Program-made: the position numbers and the translations under genes
Notes under the pieces: model-generated
Databases searched by the model: none
The model's input: only the letters and a program-made list of their open reading frames with translations
Told to the model about the DNA's origin: nothing
In this document: positions 33,343 through 38,472 of the stretch, piece after piece
How the letters are laid out: every line of letters begins with the position of its first letter
Position numbering within the stretch: position 1 is the stretch's first letter
From: Erysipelotrichaceae bacterium
GTDB lineage: Bacteria; Bacillota_I; Bacilli_A; Erysipelotrichales; Erysipelotrichaceae
Direction of reading: 5' to 3'
Length of the DNA stretch: 38,472 nucleotides
Assembly (NCBI GenBank): GCA_030536265.1
Contig: JAUNQJ010000003.1
Span: forward strand, 1-38,472

Positions 33343-33772
33343 TTAGTTCCTCCACTATTTTTTGATATCTATCGCCCTTGCCATTAAATTCAATGCTACG
33401 TGTATCATCATCAATATATTTAAAGTTTATCTCTAAATACTCATTAGGAAGAAAATCCTTATAGTATTCAGGCCACTCAATAACCATAATGCCTTCATCT
33501 TCATATTCTTCTAGCCCCAAATCATAAGAATTGTTCTCAAGTCTATATGCATCAATATGAAACAACTTCTTATCTCCTTCATATATTTTTAATATTGTAA
33601 AAGTAGGAGAATTAATAACTTGTTTAATATTTAAAGCTTTGCCAATACCCTTAGTAAAAGTTGTCTTACCACCAGCTAAATCGCCTTTTAAAGTAAGTAC
33701 CATTCCGACTTGTAATTTGTTGCCTAGTTTTTCACCTAATTGAATGGTTTCTTTCTCAGATTTAGATATCAT
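33335..33772 (-). CDS. tsaE: tRNA threonylcarbamoyladenosine biosynthesis ATPase TsaE
   Basis: 145 residues. P-loop GDLAGGKTTFTKGIGKAL (about 30-47), NSPTFTILKIYEG, HIDAYRL and MVIEWPEYY are family hallmarks. Motor component of the t6A machinery. First gene of the operon. It has no Shine-Dalgarno and shares a palindromic -10 with the divergent phosphoesterase gene; TATAAT ends 8 nt before its ATG. Confidence 0.95.
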   Translation of the reverse strand: MISKSEKETIQLGEKLGNKLQVGMVLTLKGDLAGGKTTFTKGIGKALNIKQVINSPTFTILKIYEGDKKLFHIDAYRLENNSYDLGLEEYEDEGIMVIEWPEYYKDFLPNEYLEINFKYIDDDTRSIEFNGKGDRYQKIVEELNV

Positions 33773-33780
33773 ACTCGATA

Positions 33781-33790
33781 ATTATATAAT
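33781..33790. promoter_or_regulatory. Shared palindromic -10 (ATTATATAAT) for tsaE and the phosphoesterase gene
   Basis: A self-complementary decamer contains TATAAT on both strands (plus 33785-33790, minus 33786-33781). Standard spacing gives +1 at about 33797 to the right and 33774 to the left, each within 4 nt of a start codon. Confidence 0.6.
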
Positions 33791-33800
33791 ATTTCTAGTG

Positions 33801-35018
33801 ATGAAATGCTTTAAAACATTTATTGTGCTAGTACTATTATTAAGTATAACTGGGTGTCAAAAACAAGATAATATTAGCATTCATATAATATCCGATCTTC
33901 ATTATGCTCCTAAAGATATGTTTGAGTATGTTGGAGATTTTAAAGAGTACTGTGACGAAAACGGGACTGGTAAACAAATCGAGTATCAAGATGAAATATT
34001 TGATGCATTTATTAACCAAGAGTTAGAGTCAAAGCCAAATTACATTATTATGACTGGTGATTTAGTTTATTCAGGAACTTATAAGGCTCATAATAGATTT
34101 GCCGATAAATTTAAAACGCTAATTGATAACGGTATTCAAGTGTTAGTAATACCAGGTAATCATGACTTTGATTATTACCCTTTCTATTTAGAAAACAATA
34201 TTTCTGTTTATTCAGCTATGTTGAAAAAGGAAGAATTCGAAACAATCTATAACAGCTTTGGATATGATAAAGCATTAAGCAAAGATGACAATTCCTTATC
34301 ATATTCATATAAGTTAGGTTCTTCTACTTTGTTGATAGCGTTAGATACATTATCTGAGTATGGTAGAGCTGATGGGAAATTAAAAGTATCTACTCTAAAT
34401 TGGATTGAAGAACAATTAGAATATGCTAAAAAGCACAAGATGAATACGTTCTTTATTGGTCACCATAATGTCTTGCTTCATAATCCAATGTTTGATGAAG
34501 GCTATCGTTTAGAAAATGATGGTAGAATTATTTCTTTAATGAATAAATATGATGCAAAATTGTATATTTCAGGTCACATGCATATTCAAGACATTAACAA
34601 ACAAGATAGTATTACTGAAATATTAAATGAATCATTTACTTTGTGGCCTCATAGATATGGCGAATTATTAATAACAGGAAGCAATTACTATTATGAAGCC
34701 AAATCAACAGATGTGTCTAAATACACAAATTCAACAAATGATGATTTATTAAACTATGATGAGTATGGTAAAAATTTCTATTACAACAATTTCTATAAAC
34801 AAATAATCAACAAACGTAAAGATAAGAATAATATAAGCGAGGAAGAATTAAGATTTTATAGCACTGAAGCTAAAATAAACGGCGAATACTTCGCAGGTAT
34901 ATATGATGAAACAAACTATGACTTTATTAACAATTCTAATCTATCATCTTCCTATATAAAAAGTATTGTTCGCTATCTTGATGAAGACAATCTAAAAATT
35001 AGTGGAACCTTAAAATAA
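33801..35018 (+). CDS. Metallophosphoesterase lipoprotein
   Basis: 405 residues from ATG 33801. Signal peptide with lipobox SITGC (Cys19). Calcineurin-like phosphoesterase motifs in order: SDLHY (Asp32, His34), MTGDLVYSG, IPGNHDFDYY, GHHNVLLH and SGHMHIQD, giving a complete bimetal site. The C-terminal about 100 residues are family-specific and rich in Tyr/Asn. Surface-anchored hydrolase of unknown phosphoester substrate. The open frame extends 19 codons upstream into tsaE, but the signal peptide fixes the start at ATG, or at GTG one codon earlier (33798). No Shine-Dalgarno. Confidence 0.92.
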   Translation: MKCFKTFIVLVLLLSITGCQKQDNISIHIISDLHYAPKDMFEYVGDFKEYCDENGTGKQIEYQDEIFDAFINQELESKPNYIIMTGDLVYSGTYKAHNRFADKFKTLIDNGIQVLVIPGNHDFDYYPFYLENNISVYSAMLKKEEFETIYNSFGYDKALSKDDNSLSYSYKLGSSTLLIALDTLSEYGRADGKLKVSTLNWIEEQLEYAKKHKMNTFFIGHHNVLLHNPMFDEGYRLENDGRIISLMNKYDAKLYISGHMHIQDINKQDSITEILNESFTLWPHRYGELLITGSNYYYEAKSTDVSKYTNSTNDDLLNYDEYGKNFYYNNFYKQIINKRKDKNNISEEELRFYSTEAKINGEYFAGIYDETNYDFINNSNLSSSYIKSIVRYLDEDNLKISGTLK

Positions 35019-35039
35019 AAGCCTGTGTTACAGGCTTTT
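35017..35039. terminator. Bidirectional terminator shared by convergent genes
   Basis: Perfect 10-bp stem AAAAGCCTGT / ACAGGCTTTT with GTT loop. It overlaps the stop codons of both the phosphoesterase gene (plus) and the HTH-Ugd gene (minus). Confidence 0.9.
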
Positions 35040-36531
35040 AATCTCTTCTATATAAGTCTCTTGTATATACTTTTGATTCAACATCATCTAGACATGCATC
35101 ATATCTATTGGCAATAATAGCCTTTGCTTCTTTCTTAAATTTCTTTAAATTATTAACAACTTTTGAACCAAAGAATGTATCCCCATCTTTTAATGTTGGT
35201 TCATATATTATTACCTCAGCACCTTTTGCTTTTATACGCTTCATAACCCCTTGAATAGATGAAGCTCTAAAATTATCAGAATTAGATTTCATAGTTAAAC
35301 GATATACACCAACCACTACCTTCTTTTCTTTCTTAGGATCATATTTAGCGCTATTTCCGTAAGCTCCCGCTATCTCTAAAACTCTATCGGCAATAAAATC
35401 TTTTCTAGTTCTGTTTGATTCAACTATTGCTTCAATTAGATTTTCAGGAACATCATTAAAGTTAGCTAATAATTGCTTTGTATCTTTTGGAAGACAATAT
35501 CCTCCATAGCCAAATGATGGATTGTTGTAGTGAGTTCCGATTCTAGGGTCTAAACATACGCCATCAATAATAGATTTTGTATCTAAATTCTTTGTCTCTG
35601 CATAAGTATCTAATTCATTGAAATAAGATACTCTTAAAGCTAAATAAGTATTAGCAAATAGTTTTACAGCTTCAGCTTCGGTAACGCCCATAATAATTGT
35701 GTCGATGTTTTCTTTAATAGCTCCTTGTTTTAATAAGGCAGCAAAAGTATTAGCGGCTGCAACTTCTTTTTTGTCCTTTAAATCACAGCCCACAATAATT
35801 CTAGATGGATACAAATTATCAAATAAAGCTTTAGATTCTCTTAAAAATTCAGGCGAGAATAAAATTCTGTTTGTCTTAAACTTCTTTCTAATAGATGCAG
35901 TGTATCCTACTGGAATAGTTGACTTAATAACAATCCAACATTTCTTATTGTGTTTTAATACTAAATCAATTACTGATTCTACTGCTGAAGTATCAAAGTA
36001 ATTCTTTTGAGGATCATAATTTGTTGGTGCAGCAACAACAACATAGTCTGCATCTTTATAAGCTTTAGCGCCATCTAATGTTGCGTGTAAATCTAACTTC
36101 TTATTTTCTAAATAGTCTTCAATATAATCATCTTGAATTGGAGACTTCTTATTGTTTAAAAGTTTAACTTTCTCTTCAATAACATCAACCGCTTCAACTT
36201 TATTGTGTTGAGCTAATAATGTAGCTATTGATAAACCTACATATCCTGTACCAGCTACAGCTATCTTCATAGGCTTAAGTTCAATTTTTGTTTCTTCCTT
36301 CTTTTTGGCTTTCTCACCTTGCTCTTCAAATACATCATCAATATCAAACTTCAACACCTTTTCTAAGGCTTCTAACTGTTCGATAGATGGAACATATTTA
36401 CCATTCTCAAGTTTAGATAACATAGCACGATTAATCTTAGTTTTGTCTGCTAGCTCTTTTTGGGAAATGTTTAACTTTTCCCTATTTGTCTTTATAGTAT
36501 TTGATAGTAATTTTTTAGATAGTTTTTTCAT
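35038..36531 (-). CDS. UDP-glucose 6-dehydrogenase with N-terminal XRE-type DNA-binding domain
   Basis: 497 residues from ATG 36531. Residues 13-66 are an XRE/HTH_3 domain ([17 protein letters not shown], recognition helix around [11 protein letters not shown], then [13 protein letters not shown]). After a Lys/Glu linker (about 67-87) a complete Ugd follows: GTGYVGL (94-100, NAD), [26 protein letters not shown], and [14 protein letters not shown] with catalytic Cys346; C-terminal [18 protein letters not shown]. The Ugd part resembles E. coli Ugd closely (388 residues). It oxidises UDP-glucose to UDP-glucuronate with 2 NAD+. The start has SD AGGTGAGG; an in-frame GTG 3 codons upstream is less likely. 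Divergent from a UDP-GlcA epimerase, with twin operators between. Confidence 0.95.
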   Translation of the reverse strand: MKKLSKKLLSNTIKTNREKLNISQKELADKTKINRAMLSKLENGKYVPSIEQLEALEKVLKFDIDDVFEEQGEKAKKKEETKIELKPMKIAVAGTGYVGLSIATLLAQHNKVEAVDVIEEKVKLLNNKKSPIQDDYIEDYLENKKLDLHATLDGAKAYKDADYVVVAAPTNYDPQKNYFDTSAVESVIDLVLKHNKKCWIVIKSTIPVGYTASIRKKFKTNRILFSPEFLRESKALFDNLYPSRIIVGCDLKDKKEVAAANTFAALLKQGAIKENIDTIIMGVTEAEAVKLFANTYLALRVSYFNELDTYAETKNLDTKSIIDGVCLDPRIGTHYNNPSFGYGGYCLPKDTKQLLANFNDVPENLIEAIVESNRTRKDFIADRVLEIAGAYGNSAKYDPKKEKKVVVGVYRLTMKSNSDNFRASSIQGVMKRIKAKGAEVIIYEPTLKDGDTFFGSKVVNNLKKFKKEAKAIIANRYDACLDDVESKVYTRDLYRRD

Positions 36532-36549
36532 AATCCTCACCTCATTTAC

Positions 36550-36612
36550 TATGTTACCAAAAATAACTTATATAGGCAATTATTGTGAAATTATGTTATT
36601 TTTGGTAACATA
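36550..36612. promoter_or_regulatory. Twin operator: 18-bp inverted repeat in the HTH-Ugd/epimerase intergenic region
   Basis: Arms at 36550-36567 and 36595-36612 are perfect inverted copies (TATGTTACCAAAAATAAC and its complement), centres 45 bp apart. Each arm itself contains a half-dyad GTTA-N7-TAAC, the form expected for a dimeric XRE repressor. The left copy covers the predicted start of ugd transcription (-10 TATATA/TATAAG at 36574-36567); the right copy touches the expected -35 positions of both ugd and the epimerase. Confidence 0.8.
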
Positions 36613-36634
36613 TATATAAAGAAAGGTTTTATTA

Positions 36635-36640
36635 TAAAAT
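36635..36640 (+). promoter_or_regulatory. -10 element TAAAAT, leaderless start of the epimerase gene
   Basis: TAAAAT followed by AAAAGC and ATG 36647, so +1 falls on the start codon. The only purine-rich stretch, GAAAGG, is more than 20 nt upstream and would lie outside the transcript. Confidence 0.55.
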
Positions 36641-36646
36641 AAAAGC

Positions 36647-37672
36647 ATGTTTAAAAATAAAACTATACTAGTAACTGGTTCTTGTGGATTTATTGGCTCA
36701 TATCTATGTATGAGACTTTTAAAAGAATGTGAAGACATTAAAGTAGTTGGTTTAGACAATATGAATGACTATTATGATGTGTCTTTAAAAGAATCTAGAT
36801 TGAACGAGATCATTAGTTTAAACAAAAACTTCACTTTTGTTAAAGCAAATCTAGCTGACAAAAAAGCCCTTGATGAATTATTTAATAAATATCATTTTGA
36901 TATCGTTGTTAACTTAGCTGCTCAGGCAGGTGTTAGATATTCTATTGATCACCCAGATGCTTATATAGAATCAAACATTATTGGTTTCTATAATATCTTA
37001 GAAGAATGTAGATATCACAAGCCTGAACATTTGGTATATGCTTCTTCAAGTAGTGTATATGGAGGAAACTCAAAGATACCTTTCTCTACTGATGATAAAG
37101 TTGATAATCCAGTTTCTTTATATGCAGCTACTAAAAAATCTGATGAACTATTAGCTCATGCATATTCTAAGCTATACGCCATCCCTTCTACTGGACTACG
37201 TTTCTTTACGGTATATGGTCCAGCTGGTAGACCTGATATGGCTTACTTTTCTTTTACTAATAAATTAGTTAATAATGAAAAAATCAAAATATTCAATTAT
37301 GGAAATTGCCAAAGAGACTTTACATATATTGATGATATAGTTGAAGGAATTATTAGAGTTATGGATAAAGCCCCAACAAATGAAGTTCCATACGCTATAT
37401 ATAACATTGGAAACAATCATCCTGAAAACTTAATGGATTTTGTAAGAACGTTAGCTAGTGTGCTTATCGATAACGATGTTCTTCCAAAAGATTTTGATAT
37501 CAATAATTCAATGGAGCTTGTTCCTATGCAACCGGGTGATGTTCCAATTACTTACGCTGATACATCTGCACTTGAAAAAGAATTTGGATTTAAGCCTAAT
37601 ACTTCATTAAAAGATGGATTGAACGAATTCGCTAAATGGTATAAAGATTACTATAAAAATAAAGAAAGTTAA
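36647..37672 (+). CDS. UDP-glucuronate 4-epimerase
   Basis: 341 residues, extended SDR. NAD motif GSCGFIGS (11-18), AAQAGVRYSIDHP (91-103), ASSSSVYGGNSKIPF (132-146), catalytic Tyr159-x3-Lys163 (YAATK), and LRFFTVYGPAGRPDMA, which separates UDP-GlcA epimerases (Cap1J/LspL type) from GalE. Converts UDP-glucuronate to UDP-galacturonate, directly after the Ugd reaction encoded divergently. The product would feed capsule, teichuronic or other uronate-containing polymers; no glycosyltransferase is in the window. Confidence 0.93.
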   Translation: MFKNKTILVTGSCGFIGSYLCMRLLKECEDIKVVGLDNMNDYYDVSLKESRLNEIISLNKNFTFVKANLADKKALDELFNKYHFDIVVNLAAQAGVRYSIDHPDAYIESNIIGFYNILEECRYHKPEHLVYASSSSVYGGNSKIPFSTDDKVDNPVSLYAATKKSDELLAHAYSKLYAIPSTGLRFFTVYGPAGRPDMAYFSFTNKLVNNEKIKIFNYGNCQRDFTYIDDIVEGIIRVMDKAPTNEVPYAIYNIGNNHPENLMDFVRTLASVLIDNDVLPKDFDINNSMELVPMQPGDVPITYADTSALEKEFGFKPNTSLKDGLNEFAKWYKDYYKNKES

Positions 37673-37684
37673 ATAACTTTCTTT
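37661..37684. terminator. Terminator at the 3' end of the epimerase gene
   Basis: Perfect 11-bp stem AAAGAAAGTTA / TAACTTTCTTT with AA loop followed by TTTT on the plus strand. It includes the epimerase stop codon and lies 2 nt from the convergent DUF1653 stop. Confidence 0.82.
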
Positions 37685-37686
37685 TT

Positions 37687-37902
37687 TTATTCATCAACAT
37701 ATTCAAATCTTTTTACTTTAACATCATCTACTTCAACCTCTTCATTCCACATCGAAGCAGGTCTAACCCACATACCTTGCTCACCATACAAAGCTTTATA
37801 AACAACCATGTCTTCTAATGTTTCTGAATGCTTTGCTAAAGCGATTACTTCATAATAATTACCTTTAAAGTGTTTATATTTTCCTAATTTGATATTATTC
37901 AT
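37687..37902 (-). CDS. DUF1653 domain protein
   Basis: 71 residues, a complete small DUF1653 protein: LGKYKHFKGNYYEVIALAKHSET, MVVYKALYGEQGMWVRPASMW, then an acidic end. The family is widespread and uncharacterised; some members are annotated as hydrolase-associated. No Shine-Dalgarno; extended -10 TGGTAAAAT ends exactly 6 nt before the ATG. Confidence 0.9.
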   Translation of the reverse strand: MNNIKLGKYKHFKGNYYEVIALAKHSETLEDMVVYKALYGEQGMWVRPASMWNEEVEVDDVKVKRFEYVDE

Positions 37903-37908
37903 ATTTTA

Positions 37909-37917
37909 ATTTTACCA
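37909..37917 (-). promoter_or_regulatory. Extended -10 TGGTAAAAT, leaderless start of the DUF1653 gene
   Basis: TGGTAAAAT, then TAAAAT, then ATG 37902. Predicted +1 is the A of the start codon. It lies directly behind the rRNA terminator. Confidence 0.55.
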
Positions 37918-37921
37918 ATAA

Positions 37922-37947
37922 AAAAGCTCATCATACGATGAGCTTTT
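37922..37947 (-). terminator. rRNA operon terminator
   Basis: Perfect 11-bp stem AAAAGCTCATC / GATGAGCTTTT with ATAC loop, followed by TTTATTGG on the minus strand, 2 nt after the 5S 3' end. Confidence 0.9.
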
Positions 37948-37949
37948 AA

Positions 37950-38061
37950 CTGGCAACGTGCTTGATTCACCGCCTATGCAGACGGCTATGCTCGCCGAAG
38001 TAGAGCTTAACTTCTGGGTTCGGTATGGGACCAGGTGTGACCTCTACTCTATAGTCACCAG
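37950..38061 (-). rRNA. rrf: 5S ribosomal RNA
   Basis: Minus strand. The 5' end CTGGTGAC pairs with the 3' end GTTGCCAG (helix I). Conserved loop sequences AGAGGTCACACC, CCCATACCGAACCCAGAAGT and TTAAGCTCTACT are present. About 112 nt; ends are placed by helix I and may be off by 1-3 nt. Confidence 0.93.
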
Positions 38062-38147
38062 ATCTTGAAGGTTTGTTCCTTCAAAACTAAATAACACTAC
38101 AAGGGATTGATACTAAACATTTGTTTTCTTAGTATTTTATTTTTTAT

Positions 38148-38472
<325 letters not shown>

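Noticed and set aside
33744-33797. Extension of the phosphoesterase frame upstream into tsaE
   Set aside because: It would bury the lipoprotein signal peptide behind 18-19 unrelated residues and overlap the divergent tsaE start.
38062-38147. tRNA gene in the 23S-5S spacer
   Set aside because: No cloverleaf, no T-loop GTTCGA-type sequence and no CCA end; only a small AT-rich hairpin is seen.

Overview
The window is chromosomal DNA from a low-GC, Gram-positive-type bacterium of the Bacillota. Gene content and order (a murC/ytxG-like/ccpA block, sepF next to a T-box-controlled ileS, Rex, PPi-type phosphofructokinase, Rnf complex, AsnA plus AsnS, many lipoproteins, VanZ) suggest a fermentative Erysipelotrichia- or RF39-like lineage. 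That placement is an inference from gene content. The genetic code is the standard one: TGA ends rimI and tsaB, and reading it as Trp would run rimI far into tsaD.

Layout, left to right; almost all genes are on the minus strand. (1) 1-3869: truncated CcpA/LacI-type regulator, two YtxH/YtxG-like envelope proteins, MurC and an acidic protein carrying two SPI(F/Y)G motifs, in an order close to sftA-murC-ytxG-ytxH-ccpA of Bacillus. (2) 3906-6445: lipoprotein, RadC, VanZ, SAF-domain membrane protein. (3) 6543-11547: rnfCDGEAB operon with three oddities: RnfD carries an extra C-terminal flavin domain, RnfB is very short, and a 59-residue Cys-rich membrane protein resembling the NqrM assembly factor lies between rnfA and rnfB. 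(4) 11604-19004: pgi with an S1-domain protein, Nfu, an AI-2E family exporter, T-box-ileS, sepF, HAD phosphatase. (5) 19032-25093: opp peptide importer operon oppB-C-D-F-A, in which the binding protein OppA is circularly permuted. (6) 25094-31322: PPi-phosphofructokinase, ABC-F ATPase, AsnS, Rex with a perfect Rex operator, AsnA. (7) 31324-33772: tsaE-tsaB-rimI-tsaD, for t6A tRNA modification. (8) 33801-37902: phosphoesterase lipoprotein; a UDP-glucose dehydrogenase fused to an N-terminal XRE DNA-binding domain; a divergent UDP-glucuronate 4-epimerase; a DUF1653 protein. (9) 37922-38472: 5S rRNA and the 3' end of 23S rRNA on the minus strand.

Main points for a second look: the circularly permuted OppA; the enzyme-repressor fusion HTH-Ugd with two matching operator copies in its own divergent promoter; the modified Rnf complex; and a recurrent leaderless-gene architecture (TAAAAT-like -10 about 6 nt before the start codon, no Shine-Dalgarno), including two cases where the upstream TGA stop is part of an extended -10. 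Coordinates were counted by hand from the sequence; no similarity search was run. Apart from the T-box leader (about 220 bases) and the opp upstream region (about 200 bases), intergenic gaps are short, and none exceeds 300 bases.
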